In this document: positions 1-9,079 of the stretch, one piece after another | Layout of the letters: every line of letters starts with the position of its first letter | Position numbering within the stretch: the stretch's first letter is position 1 | Assembly (NCBI RefSeq): GCF_003194605.1 | Contig: NZ_QHKY01000003.1 | Coordinates: forward strand, 1 to 64,000 | Direction of reading: 5' to 3' | Length of the DNA: 64,000 bases | Origin: Nocardioides gilvus | Lineage (GTDB): Bacteria; Actinomycetota; Actinomycetes; Propionibacteriales; Nocardioidaceae | Notes under the pieces: generated by a model | Databases searched by the model: none | Told to the model about the DNA's origin: nothing | Seen by the model: only the letters and a program-made list of their open reading frames with translations | Made by a program: the position numbers and the translations under genes

Positions 1-259
1 CACTCCGAAAAGCATGCCGACAGGGCAATTAAACTAATTCGTCGACTATGACACACTGTTGAGTTCTCAAGGATCAAACGCATAACCGTGCCAACTCTTC
101 CGAGCCAGCTGCGGCGCCTGGTGAAACCTATCCGAAGACCAAACCGAAACCAAATCCGGTTCTTCTCTCCGTGGTGACCGCGCCAAGAACCGCGAGACCG
201 CATGGAACTCACTTCGTTCTGAGTCCCGGCCCCGCCTTGATGGCGTGTCGACCTGACCA
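1..259 (-). promoter_or_regulatory. leader of an rRNA operon that continues past the left edge (minus strand)
   Basis: Read on the minus strand, 70-56 is TTGAGAACTCAACAG, the boxA-type antitermination element that precedes 16S rRNA in actinobacteria. It lies about 190 nt downstream of a good -35/-10 pair (260-288). The mature 16S 5' end is not in the window, so the rRNA gene itself must start to the left of position 1. No protein-coding gene is convincing in 1-500. That a boxA also occurs in 16S-23S spacers is an alternative, but the upstream promoter favours the operon leader. Confidence 0.8.
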
Positions 260-288
260 AAGTTACTTGGTCTCGGCCCCCTCGTCAA
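260..288 (-). promoter_or_regulatory. probable rRNA operon promoter
   Basis: On the minus strand, TTGACG (288-283) is followed after exactly 17 nt by TAACTT (265-260). This is the only near-consensus sigma-A-type promoter seen in the gene-free 1-500 stretch, and it points towards the boxA leader. Confidence 0.65.
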
Positions 289-454
289 CTTGACCGAGGG
301 CACCTGGTGGCCGCCACGACTCTGACTCCCCCTGATCCGGACCTTCTGGCCCGGGAGGGCGTCCCTCGCGGCGACAAGAGGAACAGTAGCAGCACTGGTG
401 GGTCGTGTGAAATCGGGGGGTCTCGCCGTGACAGCGAGAACGTTCGGAGACGAG

Positions 455-488
455 CAGAGCCCCGGGCCCATACGGGTCCGGGGCTCTG
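455..488 (-). terminator. hairpin downstream of the VWA gene
   Basis: A perfect 11-bp stem (455-465 with 478-488) extends by one G-U and three G-C pairs to a 4-nt loop. It lies 14 nt past the stop codon of the minus-strand VWA gene. There is no U-tract, as is common for actinobacterial terminators. It also insulates the downstream rRNA promoter. Confidence 0.75.
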
Positions 489-501
489 ACTGTGGTCGGG
501 A

Positions 502-2103
502 TCAGCGCTGCGAGATGGCGCTGACCGTCACGTCCAGGACGTCCTGCGGGTCGGTCGCCTTGTAGGCGCGACCGCCGGTCGCCAGGGCGATCTTCTCCAG
601 TGCTTCATTGTCCGCGTCCTCGGAGATGCCGATGCCGATGATGCGCACCGGACGGTTCGGGTCCCTGAGCTTCTCCAGCTCGGACAACAGTTTCGACATG
701 GAGATCGAGCCCGGGTCGTCGTTGGCGCCGTCACCGAAGATGACCACGGTGTTGTAGTAGTTGCGGTCGTACTCCTCCACCGCCTTGGCGTAGGCAGCCA
801 GCGTGGTGTCGTACAGACCGGTTCCACCACCCACCAGGCCCACCATCACGTCGATCTGCTTCTCCATGAACTTCTTGTGGGTCATGCCCTTCGTGTTCTG
901 GTTGAGGCGCTTCAGCGGGCCGAGCTCGACGTAGTCCTTGCCCTTGCCGCCCTGATCGATCGAGAAGGCCCAGACACCCAGGCGGGTGTTCTCGTTGAAG
1001 TTCTCGAGGGCGGTGCGTGCTGTCTCCTCGGCCAGGTCCATACGGGACTCCTTGGCGTTGACGGGGAAGTTCATGCTGCCGGAGACGTCGAACACGGCGA
1101 GCACGCTGGACGGCACGCTGAAGACGCCGAACGCGCCGAGCAGCTCGTTGAACTCCTGGCCCGGCACCTCGGTGAGGAGCTTGGCCGAGGACATGCCGCG
1201 ACCTTCCAGGGCGGAACCGTCAGCGGGACGCATGCCCGTCTCCGCCAGGGCCACCCGGCCGGTCTGCGACGAGAACCAGTCGCGCAGAGCAGATGCCACC
1301 GTGTCCGTGTCCGGGGCTCCACCGTTGGCCTTCACCAGCGGGAAGTTCAGGGTGGGTGCTCCCGTGGTGGGGGTGAGGTCGGCGATGTTGTTGTTGCCGT
1401 TGCCCCGAGTCAGGAGCTCCTGCTCCGTGACGGGCACGAGGCGGCTGAAGGTGGCGCCGATCTGCTTCATGTCTGTCTTCTCGGCGTCGCCCTCGACGGC
1501 ACGCTGGCCGTAGGACTGGGCGGCCGTCACGACGGATGCCTTGGCGCGGTCGGCGGGCGCCTTCGTTGTCTTGCTCTCCATGACCGGGGCGATCAGTGCC
1601 ATGGCCGTGGCGCTGTCGCGCTCCGGGTCACCGAGGCTGATGGACTCGGCCTCCAGGGCATCCACCCAGGAAGCAGGCCGCTCCCCGGCCTTGCCGCCGA
1701 TCAGGCCGATCGGGGTCACCGCCAGCGAGGGGGTGAGGGTCGTGGTGTTGATGCCGATCGAGGCGAGTCGGTCCACCCGGGCCGTCGTGTCGGCGACCCA
1801 CAGGTCGGGACGCCCACCGTTGAAGAACGAGTCCTCGACGTCGGCCGGCGACTCCGTACGCATCTCTGCGGGGAAGCACTCGTCGTCGGCCTTCAGGTCC
1901 TCGAGGGCCTTCTCCATCGCCATCTGCATGGACGGGACCACGCTGACCATGACCTTGCGCTGTCCGTCGCAGTCGGCGCTGCCCGCACTGTCGGGGCGGA
2001 AGGCAACCCACCCGACACCTGCGACCGCAGCAACCAACGCCACCACCAGCACGGTCGATGTCAGACCACGCTTGTTCTCTTCTGTGCGGCGTCCTCGGCT
2101 CAT
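502..2103 (-). CDS. membrane-anchored von Willebrand factor A protein with solute-binding-like N-terminal half
   Basis: The protein has 533 residues. A basic N-terminus and one membrane segment (about 14-35) should anchor it with the bulk outside. Residues about 48-310 read like an extracellular solute-binding protein: a strand-helix start at VMVSVVPSM and 'DLWVADTTA' as in type 2 binding proteins. Residues about 333-530 are a VWA domain with a complete MIDAS metal site: DVSGS at 339-343, T428 in GGGTGLYD and D458 in FGDGAND. VWA domains bind protein or metal ligands. The architecture suggests a surface adhesion or sensing role, but the ligand is unknown. It appears monocistronic, with a hairpin terminator after it. 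Confidence 0.8.
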   Translation of the reverse strand: MSRGRRTEENKRGLTSTVLVVALVAAVAGVGWVAFRPDSAGSADCDGQRKVMVSVVPSMQMAMEKALEDLKADDECFPAEMRTESPADVEDSFFNGGRPDLWVADTTARVDRLASIGINTTTLTPSLAVTPIGLIGGKAGERPASWVDALEAESISLGDPERDSATAMALIAPVMESKTTKAPADRAKASVVTAAQSYGQRAVEGDAEKTDMKQIGATFSRLVPVTEQELLTRGNGNNNIADLTPTTGAPTLNFPLVKANGGAPDTDTVASALRDWFSSQTGRVALAETGMRPADGSALEGRGMSSAKLLTEVPGQEFNELLGAFGVFSVPSSVLAVFDVSGSMNFPVNAKESRMDLAEETARTALENFNENTRLGVWAFSIDQGGKGKDYVELGPLKRLNQNTKGMTHKKFMEKQIDVMVGLVGGGTGLYDTTLAAYAKAVEEYDRNYYNTVVIFGDGANDDPGSISMSKLLSELEKLRDPNRPVRIIGIGISEDADNEALEKIALATGGRAYKATDPQDVLDVTVSAISQR

Positions 2104-2266
2104 GCCACGTCTCCCTCAAAATGGTCCAGCTTCGTTTCGGCGAGGATACGACGCCGACCCTGCGCGAAATGCGGGATTGACGAATTCCCGTTGGCACCCT
2201 AGTAGGTGAGCGCGCTCACGTCACCGGGCACCGTGAGGTGAGTCGCGGGTCGTGGGGAGGACTGGA

Positions 2267-3553
2267 TCAGGTCCCGATGCGGGCATGAATGAGTGGCGTG
2301 TCGAGGTGATCGGCTCGCTCGCCCACGTGCCACCCCGCCGCGAGGGCCTCCATCGCGCGATCGAATCTCCACGGATCCTCGCTCAGCAGGGTGAAGAGAG
2401 GCTGCCCCTGGGTCACCCGGTCCCCCGGGCGTGCGTGCCACACCACCCCCGCACTGGACTGGACCGCTTGCCCCTGCCGTTCGCGACCGGCGCCCAGTCG
2501 CCACGCGGCCACCCCGACAGCGCGGGCGTCCAGACGCGCCAGCACCCCGGTCTCTCCTGCAGTGATGACGTACGACTCCTTCGCCGTGGGCAGGGAGGCC
2601 TCCGGGTCGCCCCCCTGCGCGCGAATCATCCGTCGCCACACGTCCATGGCGGAGCCGTCTGCCAACCTGTCGGCCGGGTCCACGCCGGTCATCCCGACCT
2701 GGGCGAGCATCTCCCGCGCCAGGGTGAGGGTCAGTTCGACCACGTCTGCGGGGCCTCCACCGGCCAGCACCTCGACCGCCTCGGCGACCTCGATCGCGTT
2801 GCCGGCCGTGAACCCCAGCGGGGTCGACATGTCCGTGATCAGTGCGACGGTCTCGACCCCTGCGTCGGTTCCGAGCTCGACCATCGTCCTGGCGAGTTCG
2901 TGGGCCTGGTCCGTCTCCCGCAGGAAGGCGCCGCTGCCCACCTTGACGTCCAGCACCAGGGCGCCGGCACCGCCAGCGATCTTCTTGCTCATGATGGAGG
3001 AGGCCAGGAGCGGTATGGCCTCCACGGTCGCGGTGACGTCGCGCAGGGCGTACAACTTCTTGTCGGCCGGGACGAGATCGTCACCGGCGGCGCACACCAC
3101 GGCCCCGACCTGTTCCAGCTGACCTCGGATCTCGCGGGGTGACAGCGTGGCGCGCCATCCGGGGATCGACTCGAGCTTGTCGAGGGTGCCACCGGTGTGA
3201 CCGAGCCCCCGGCCCGCCAGCTGCGGGACGGCCACCCCGCAGGCGGCCACGAGAGGCGCCAACGGGAGCGTGACCTTGTCACCCACGCCGCCGGTCGAGT
3301 GCTTGTCGGCCGTCGGACGGCCCACCCCGGAGAGGTCGAGTCGCTCCCCCGAAGCGATCATCGCGGCCGTCCAGTGAGCGATCTCGTCCCGCTCCATCCC
3401 GTTGAGCAGGATCGCCATCGTCAGGGCGGACATCTGCTCGTGCGCTACTTCTCCCCGGGTGTAGCCGTCGATGACCCAGTCGATCTGGCTCCTGGAGAGT
3501 GCATGGCCGTCACGCTTGGTGGTGATGACCTCCACCGCGTCATGACGGGTCAC
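2267..3553 (-). CDS. deoA: thymidine phosphorylase
   Basis: A 428-residue pyrimidine nucleoside phosphorylase that cleaves thymidine (or deoxyuridine) with phosphate to give the base and deoxyribose-1-phosphate, in the cytosol. The family signature KHSTGGVGDK is present near residue 84, and the length is normal for the family. Its ATG overlaps the stop of the upstream cytidine deaminase gene as ATGA (3550-3553), so the two are translationally coupled in a pyrimidine-salvage operon. A broader pyrimidine-nucleoside phosphorylase specificity (Pdp) cannot be excluded from sequence alone. Confidence 0.93.
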   Translation of the reverse strand: MTRHDAVEVITTKRDGHALSRSQIDWVIDGYTRGEVAHEQMSALTMAILLNGMERDEIAHWTAAMIASGERLDLSGVGRPTADKHSTGGVGDKVTLPLAPLVAACGVAVPQLAGRGLGHTGGTLDKLESIPGWRATLSPREIRGQLEQVGAVVCAAGDDLVPADKKLYALRDVTATVEAIPLLASSIMSKKIAGGAGALVLDVKVGSGAFLRETDQAHELARTMVELGTDAGVETVALITDMSTPLGFTAGNAIEVAEAVEVLAGGGPADVVELTLTLAREMLAQVGMTGVDPADRLADGSAMDVWRRMIRAQGGDPEASLPTAKESYVITAGETGVLARLDARAVGVAAWRLGAGRERQGQAVQSSAGVVWHARPGDRVTQGQPLFTLLSEDPWRFDRAMEALAAGWHVGERADHLDTPLIHARIGT

Positions 3554-3951
3554 ATCCGGCCCAGGCCATCAGGAGTGAACGCCTGCGGCAGAACGTCGGT
3601 CATGGGGAGCACACCCGTCACGGTCCACACCATCAGATCGGCCCCACCCGCCTCCCACAGGAGTTGGCGACAACGCCCACACGGCATGATCACCTCGCCG
3701 CCGGCGTCCACGCACACGAAGTGCGTCAACCGGCCCCCGCCCGTGGCATGCAGGTGGGAGACGAGTCCGCACTCCGCGCAGAGGGTCAGTCCGAAGCTGG
3801 CGTTCTCCACGTTGCACCCGACGACCGTCCGTCCGTCATCGACCAGCGCCGCTGCTCCGACGGCGTAGCCCGAGTACGGACTGTGGGCCCGTCGGGAGAT
3901 GTCGACGGCGCGGGCGCGCAGGGTGGGCCACGGTTCCTCGCGGACGTCCAT
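3550..3951 (-). CDS. cdd: cytidine deaminase
   Basis: A 133-residue homotetramer-type cytidine deaminase converting (deoxy)cytidine to (deoxy)uridine. The zinc and catalytic motifs are intact: NVENAS, then CAEC with the catalytic Glu, and PCGRCRQ. The start at 3951 gives the normal family length; the reading frame stays open upstream but that part is not conserved-looking. The stop overlaps the deoA start (ATGA), so uridine made here can be passed to the phosphorylase. A TAGGGT hexamer lies across the upstream M20 gene's stop region and may be a -10 element. Confidence 0.93.
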   Translation of the reverse strand: MDVREEPWPTLRARAVDISRRAHSPYSGYAVGAAALVDDGRTVVGCNVENASFGLTLCAECGLVSHLHATGGGRLTHFVCVDAGGEVIMPCGRCRQLLWEAGGADLMVWTVTGVLPMTDVLPQAFTPDGLGRM

Positions 3952-3992
3952 CTGGGGTTCCCTTTCCGTACGACGTGAGTCGGTGCCGGACC

Positions 3993-5213
3993 CTACCGTG
4001 CAGGTTGGTGGGCGTTCAGCGCCTCGACTGCCGCCTGGGCGAGAACCTCCGCGCCGATCCGCAACGCAGCCTCGTCGACACGGAGGTCGCCCTGGTGGAG
4101 GTCGTACGTCGGCCCGCCGGGGGTGCGGGTGCCCAGACGCCCCATGGCGCCCGGGACCTGCGCCAGGTACCAGCCGAAGTCCTCGCCGCCCAGACTCTGC
4201 TGGGTGGGGACGTGGCCCACCTGACCCACCACCGACTCGACGGCCTTGGCCAACAGGCCGGTCGATCGGTGGTCGTTGACGACCGGCGGCACGCCGCGTT
4301 GGTAGGTGATCTCGGCGACGATGCCGTACGGGTCGACGATCTGGCGCACCAACTGCCGCACCAGGACCTCCGCCTCTGCCCACGCGACGGCGTCGAGCAT
4401 GCGTACGGTGCCGGTCAGGTTGCCGGTTGACGGGATGACGTTGGGTGCCGAACCGGCATGGAGCATGCCCCACACGACGCTGGCACCGGCGCGCGGGTCC
4501 AGACGACGCGAGAGGATCGCCGGCAACTCGGTGACCAGCTTGCCGAGGGCGAAGGTCAGGTCCTGGGTGAGGTGGGGTCTGGAGGTGTGGCCACCCTTGC
4601 CCAGCAGTTCGATCCGCAGGAGGTCGGCGGCCCCGGTCAGGGGACCTTCACGCAGTCCGACCTGACCGACGTCGATGCTGGGGTCGCAGTGCAACCCGAA
4701 GACGTGGCTGACGTCGTCGAGCGCCCCCAGCGAGACCAGGTCGAGCGCGCCGCCGGGCATCACTTCCTCCGCGGGCTGGAAGAGCAGGCGTACGCGGCCC
4801 GCCAGCAGGCCCGCGTCGTGGACGGCGGCCAACGCCATCCCCGCACCCAGCAGGGCCGTGGTGTGCACGTCGTGCCCGCAGGCATGACTCACACCCGGGA
4901 CGGTCGAGACCCACGGATCGGTGGTGAGGTCCTGGACCGGCAGCGCATCGAGGTCTCCGCGCAGGGCAACCACCGGTCCGGAATCGCCGACCTCTGCGAT
5001 CAGGCCACTGCGCGGCAACCTGCGCACGCGCATGCCGAGGGCCTCGAGACGGAGCGCCACCTGCTCGGTCGTACGCGCCTCCTGCCAGGAGAGCTCGGGG
5101 TGGGCGTGCAGGTCCCGGCGGAATGCCAGCAACTCAGCCTCTGCGAATCCGAGCACGGCAGTCACCACCGTCGTCGCATCGACAGGCGCTGGATATGAAA
5201 CTGGAGAGGACAT
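3993..5213 (-). CDS. M20 family amidohydrolase (metallopeptidase/aminoacylase-like)
   Basis: 406 residues from the ATG at 5213. It belongs to the M20D amidohydrolase family (hippurate hydrolase, IAA-amino acid hydrolase and similar), two-metal enzymes that cleave N-acyl amide bonds. Visible features are the RRDLHAHPE N-terminal motif, the metal-binding HACGHDVHT and GLHCDPS motifs, and the GEDFGWYL C-terminal motif. The open frame extends upstream but ATG 5213 aligns with the usual start. A TAGACT hexamer (5227-5222) sits 8 nt before this ATG. It lies directly upstream of cdd-deoA with a 41-nt gap. Its substrate cannot be told from sequence. Confidence 0.88.
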   Translation of the reverse strand: MSSPVSYPAPVDATTVVTAVLGFAEAELLAFRRDLHAHPELSWQEARTTEQVALRLEALGMRVRRLPRSGLIAEVGDSGPVVALRGDLDALPVQDLTTDPWVSTVPGVSHACGHDVHTTALLGAGMALAAVHDAGLLAGRVRLLFQPAEEVMPGGALDLVSLGALDDVSHVFGLHCDPSIDVGQVGLREGPLTGAADLLRIELLGKGGHTSRPHLTQDLTFALGKLVTELPAILSRRLDPRAGASVVWGMLHAGSAPNVIPSTGNLTGTVRMLDAVAWAEAEVLVRQLVRQIVDPYGIVAEITYQRGVPPVVNDHRSTGLLAKAVESVVGQVGHVPTQQSLGGEDFGWYLAQVPGAMGRLGTRTPGGPTYDLHQGDLRVDEAALRIGAEVLAQAAVEALNAHQPAR

Positions 5214-5385
5214 CACAGCCCAGTCTAGTGCCGGTCGATGTCTCCCTCCGCCCGAAGCGTCGGACGAGGAGTCCCAGCATGTGCACATGCCCCCGCCGAC
5301 TGCGATGTTGGCGCGAGGATCGAGGGCACGTCAGGGGAATGGGGCGGCTCCTCGCCCGGGGGTGGGACCGAGAGGAAGAAAGCGC

Positions 5386-5838
5386 GTGCGTCGATCACTG
5401 GGACTGATGTGTGCCGCCATGGCTCTTCCGCTGGCCGCGTGCAGCGCCGGCGGCAGTACGGACGGGGGAGACGACCTGACCCAGGCCGAGGCCCGCGCCC
5501 AGGTGGAGGACGTGGTGCGCGACGTACTGGCGGCCGCTGCTCCCGACGTCGAGGACGGGCTCTCCGACACCACCGAGGTGCCGTGTGGCGGACTGGGCGG
5601 CAACGAGTGGAACAAGGTCAAGTACAGCCTGGAGTCGATCGACGGCATCGCGGTGTCCGACCACGAGGCGTCTCTGGAAGCCGCCCAGGCACTGATCGAT
5701 GAGCGCGGTTGGGAGTTGACCCCCCGTGACGAGGCGTTGAGCTTCTCCACCGGGACGGTCTCGGGAACCGTCTTCGTCCGCGCGAGCGGCGTCCTGGTGA
5801 GCGTGGAGTCCGAGTGCATCGACAACGACGAGAGCTGA
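5386..5838 (+). CDS. small lipoprotein of unknown function
   Basis: 150 residues from a GTG at 5386, chosen because GAGAGGAAG lies about 7 nt upstream and because it gives a clean lipoprotein signal peptide: MRRSLGL, a hydrophobic stretch, and the lipobox LAAC with Cys near residue 20. The mature part is acidic, with two further cysteines (PCGG and SECID) that may form a disulfide. I recognise no domain. It is transcribed divergently from the M20 gene and convergently with meaB. Confidence 0.75.
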   Translation: MRRSLGLMCAAMALPLAACSAGGSTDGGDDLTQAEARAQVEDVVRDVLAAAAPDVEDGLSDTTEVPCGGLGGNEWNKVKYSLESIDGIAVSDHEASLEAAQALIDERGWELTPRDEALSFSTGTVSGTVFVRASGVLVSVESECIDNDES

Positions 5839-5897
5839 CCGGCCGACGCCGAGGCCACCCGGGCGACGAGGTCGCGGACAGCACCTGAGCGCGTGTC

Positions 5898-6899
5898 TCA
5901 GCCCGCGTCGTACGCCGCAAGGATCTGGTCGGCGGCGGCCGGTGCGCTGAGCCGCCCGGTGAGCACCTCACCGGAGACCTCGTCCCGGATTGCGGCCACT
6001 GCCTCGGAACGTCGCAGCCGATCAATCAGTTGGTCTCGCACCAGCGTCCAGGTGAAGTCCAACTGCTGCTGGGCTCGCTTGGTGAGCAGGCCGTCGGCGC
6101 CCAGGTGCTCCCGGTGCGCCAAGACCTTGCTCCAGACCTCGTCCACCCCGACACCGGTGAGGCCGGAGCAGGTGACGACGGGCGGCGCCCACTCCTTCGG
6201 GCCACGCACCATGCGCATCGCACCGGCGAGCTCGCGGGCCGCGCCCCGCGCCTCGGCCGCACGGTCCACTCCCCCGGCACCCTCCGCGTCGGCCTTGTTG
6301 ACCGCAATCACGTCGGCGATCTCGAGGATGCCCTTCTTGATCCCTTGCAACTGGTCGCCGGTGCGGGCCAGGGTGAGGAAGAGGAAGGTGTCGACCATGC
6401 CGGCGACGGTGATCTCGGACTGCCCGACCCCCACGGTCTCGACGAGGACGACGTCGTACCCGGCACCCTCCAGGACGCTCATCGCCTGCGATGTCGCTGC
6501 GGCGACGCCACCCAGGGTCCCGGCTGAGGGCGAAGGACGGATGAAGGCATTCGGGTCGACCGCCAGCCCGGGCATCCGGGTCTTGTCACCCAGCACCGAC
6601 CCGCCCGTACGCACGCTGGAGGGGTCCACCGCCAGCACGCCGACCCGGAACCCCTGCGCAGTCAGGTGGGTGCCGAGCCCCTCGATGAAGGTCGACTTGC
6701 CGACCCCGGGCACACCGGAGATGCCGACACGGACCGCAGGATCTCCCGTGGAGGCATCGGCGAGGCGGGTCAGCAGGTCTCGGGCTGCCTCGCGGTGGTC
6801 AGCGCGCCGCGACTCCACGAGCGTGATCGCTCGGGAGACTGCGGCGCGCTGACCGGTACGAATCCCGTCGAAGAGGGCTTCGACGTCAGGCGTTGCCAT
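5898..6899 (-). CDS. meaB: methylmalonyl-CoA mutase-associated GTPase MeaB (ArgK family)
   Basis: A 333-residue P-loop GTPase of the G3E group. It loads and protects the adenosylcobalamin cofactor of methylmalonyl-CoA mutase. The Walker A motif GVPGVGKST is at about 62-70. AVDPSSVRTGGSVLGDKTRM, typical of MeaB/ArgK, follows, as does the guanine-specificity motif NKAD. It begins 17 nt after the mutB stop, so it is the third gene of mutA-mutB-meaB. The frame remains open far upstream, antisense-like inside mutB, so ATG 6899 is chosen as the first start after the mutB stop. Confidence 0.94.
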   Translation of the reverse strand: MATPDVEALFDGIRTGQRAAVSRAITLVESRRADHREAARDLLTRLADASTGDPAVRVGISGVPGVGKSTFIEGLGTHLTAQGFRVGVLAVDPSSVRTGGSVLGDKTRMPGLAVDPNAFIRPSPSAGTLGGVAAATSQAMSVLEGAGYDVVLVETVGVGQSEITVAGMVDTFLFLTLARTGDQLQGIKKGILEIADVIAVNKADAEGAGGVDRAAEARGAARELAGAMRMVRGPKEWAPPVVTCSGLTGVGVDEVWSKVLAHREHLGADGLLTKRAQQQLDFTWTLVRDQLIDRLRRSEAVAAIRDEVSGEVLTGRLSAPAAADQILAAYDAG

Positions 6900-6916
6900 G
6901 GTGGCCGCGTCTCGTC

Positions 6917-9079
6917 TCAGGCCGTACGGAGCTTGGCCAGGAGATCCAGCGCCGAATCGGCGATCACGGTGCCGGGCGGGAAGACAGCGGCCGCACCCAT
7001 CTGCTTGAGGGTCTCGACGTCGTCGGGCGGGATGACCCCACCGATGACGATCATGATGTCGGGACGGCCCTGGTCCTCGAGCGCCTTCTTCAACGCGGGC
7101 AGCAGGGTCAGGTGACCCGCGGCCAGCGAGGAGACGCCCACGAGGTGGACATCGGCGTCGATCGCCTGCTGGGCGACCTCCTCGGGCGTCGAGAAGAGCG
7201 GACCGACGTCGACGGTGAAGCCCATGTCGGCGAAGGCCGAGACGACGACCTTCTGGCCGCGGTCGTGACCGTCCTGGCCCATCTTGGCGACCAGAATCCG
7301 CGGACGGCGCCCCTCGGCCTCCTCGAACTCCGCGGTGGCGGCGAGGACCTGGTCGAGCTTGGCGTCGCCGGCGTCGGCTGCAGTGTCGCGGTACACACCC
7401 GAGATCGTACGGATCACCGCTTGGTGACGGCCGTACACCTTCTCCAGCGCGTCCGAGATCTCGCCCACGGTGGCCTTGGCCCGGGCCGCGTCGACGGCCA
7501 GCGCGAGCAGGTTGCCCTCGAGCGAGCCGCCACCGGTGGCACCGCGCTCGGCCGACTGGGTGAGCGCGTCCAGCGCGGCGTCGACCTCGTCCTGGTTGCG
7601 CTCGGCGCGCAGCCGCTCCAGCTTGGCGATCTGGGCGCGGTAGACCTCGTCGTTGTCGACGCGCAGCACGTCGAGCTGGTCCTCGGTCGCCAGTCGGTAG
7701 GTGTTGACGCCGATGACCTGCTGCGCACCGGAGTCGATCCGTGCCTGGGTGCGCGCGGCGGCCTCCTCGATGCGCATCTTGGGGATGCCCTGCTCGATGG
7801 CCTTCGCCATGCCACCGGCCTGCTCCGCCTCCACGATGTGGGCCCAGGCCTTGGTGGCGAGGTCGTGGGTGAGCTTCTCGACGTAGTAGGAACCGGCCCA
7901 CGGGTCAATGATCTCGGTGGTGCGCGACTCCTGCTGCAACAGCAGTTGGGTGTTGCGCGCGATCCGGGCGGAGAAGTCGGTCGGCAGTGCGATCGCCTCG
8001 TCGAGGGCGTTCGTGTGCAGCGACTGGGTGTGCCCCTGGGTCGCAGCCATCGCCTCGATCGCCGTACGGCCGACGTTGTTGAAGACGTCCTGGGCGGTCA
8101 GCGACCACCCAGACGTCTGCGAGTGCGTGCGCAGGCTGAGCGACTTGGGGTTCTTCGGGTTGAACTCACGCACCAGGCGGGCCCAGATGGCACGCGCGGC
8201 GCGCATCTTCGCGACCTCCATGTAGAAGTTCATGCCGATCGCCCAGAAGAAGCTGAGGCGGGGCGCGAAGTGGTCGATGTCGAGGCCGGCGTCGAGGCCC
8301 GCGCGGATGTACTCCACTCCGTCGGCCAGGGTGTACGCCAGCTCGAGGTCAGCCGTCGCTCCGGCCTCCTGCATGTGGTAGCCGGAGATGGAGATGGAGT
8401 TGAAGCGCGGCATCTTCTGGCTGGTGTAGGCGAAGATGTCGGAGATGATCCGCATCGACTGCACCGGCGGGTAGATGTAGGTGTTGCGGACCATGAACTC
8501 CTTGAGGATGTCGTTCTGGATGGTCCCGGCGAGCTGCTCGGGCTTGACGCCCTGCTCCTCGGCCGCAGCGATGTAGAGCGCGAGGATCGGCAGCACTGCG
8601 CCGTTCATCGTCATCGAGACCGACATCTCGTCGAGCGGGATGCCGTCGAAGAGGGTGCGGGTGTCGTAGATCGAGTCGATCGCGACACCGGCCATGCCGA
8701 CGTCGCCGCGCACCCGCGGGTGGTCGGAGTCGTAGCCGCGGTGGGTGGCGAGGTCGAAGGCGACCGAGAGACCCTTCTGGCCGGCGGCCAGGTTGCGGCG
8801 GTAGAACGCGTTGGACTCCTCGGCGGTGGAGAAGCCCGCGTACTGACGCACGGTCCACGGCTGGGTGGTGTACATCGTCGGGTACGGCCCACGCAGGAAC
8901 GGGCTCAGACCGGGCCACGTGTCGAGGGCGTCGAGGCCCTCGAGGTGCTCGGGACCGTAGACACCGAGAATGTCGATGCCCTCCGGGCTGGTCCACGGCT
9001 CACGGGCGGACGGTGCCGCGGCCGCCGCCACACCCTCGGCAGCCAGCGGGAGGCCGTTGAAGTTCTTCGGAATGCTCAT
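6917..9079 (-). CDS. mutB: methylmalonyl-CoA mutase, large (alpha) subunit
   Basis: 720 residues. It interconverts (R)-methylmalonyl-CoA and succinyl-CoA using adenosylcobalamin, the step that brings propionyl-CoA carbon into the TCA cycle. The N-terminal part is the substrate-binding TIM barrel, with the [24 protein letters not shown] start motif. The C-terminal domain has the cobalamin signature [10 protein letters not shown] at about 603-612, with His as the lower axial ligand, followed by the GVSSLAAGH and IGGVIPPDD motifs. ATG 9079 overlaps the mutA stop (ATGA), giving a coupled heterodimer operon. Confidence 0.96.
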   Translation of the reverse strand: MSIPKNFNGLPLAAEGVAAAAAPSAREPWTSPEGIDILGVYGPEHLEGLDALDTWPGLSPFLRGPYPTMYTTQPWTVRQYAGFSTAEESNAFYRRNLAAGQKGLSVAFDLATHRGYDSDHPRVRGDVGMAGVAIDSIYDTRTLFDGIPLDEMSVSMTMNGAVLPILALYIAAAEEQGVKPEQLAGTIQNDILKEFMVRNTYIYPPVQSMRIISDIFAYTSQKMPRFNSISISGYHMQEAGATADLELAYTLADGVEYIRAGLDAGLDIDHFAPRLSFFWAIGMNFYMEVAKMRAARAIWARLVREFNPKNPKSLSLRTHSQTSGWSLTAQDVFNNVGRTAIEAMAATQGHTQSLHTNALDEAIALPTDFSARIARNTQLLLQQESRTTEIIDPWAGSYYVEKLTHDLATKAWAHIVEAEQAGGMAKAIEQGIPKMRIEEAAARTQARIDSGAQQVIGVNTYRLATEDQLDVLRVDNDEVYRAQIAKLERLRAERNQDEVDAALDALTQSAERGATGGGSLEGNLLALAVDAARAKATVGEISDALEKVYGRHQAVIRTISGVYRDTAADAGDAKLDQVLAATAEFEEAEGRRPRILVAKMGQDGHDRGQKVVVSAFADMGFTVDVGPLFSTPEEVAQQAIDADVHLVGVSSLAAGHLTLLPALKKALEDQGRPDIMIVIGGVIPPDDVETLKQMGAAAVFPPGTVIADSALDLLAKLRTA

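Noticed and set aside
5214..5288. N-terminal extension of the M20 gene to an earlier start
   Set aside because: The extra residues are Cys/Ser/Gly-rich, unlike M20 N-termini, and ATG 5213 sits 8 nt from a -10-like hexamer.
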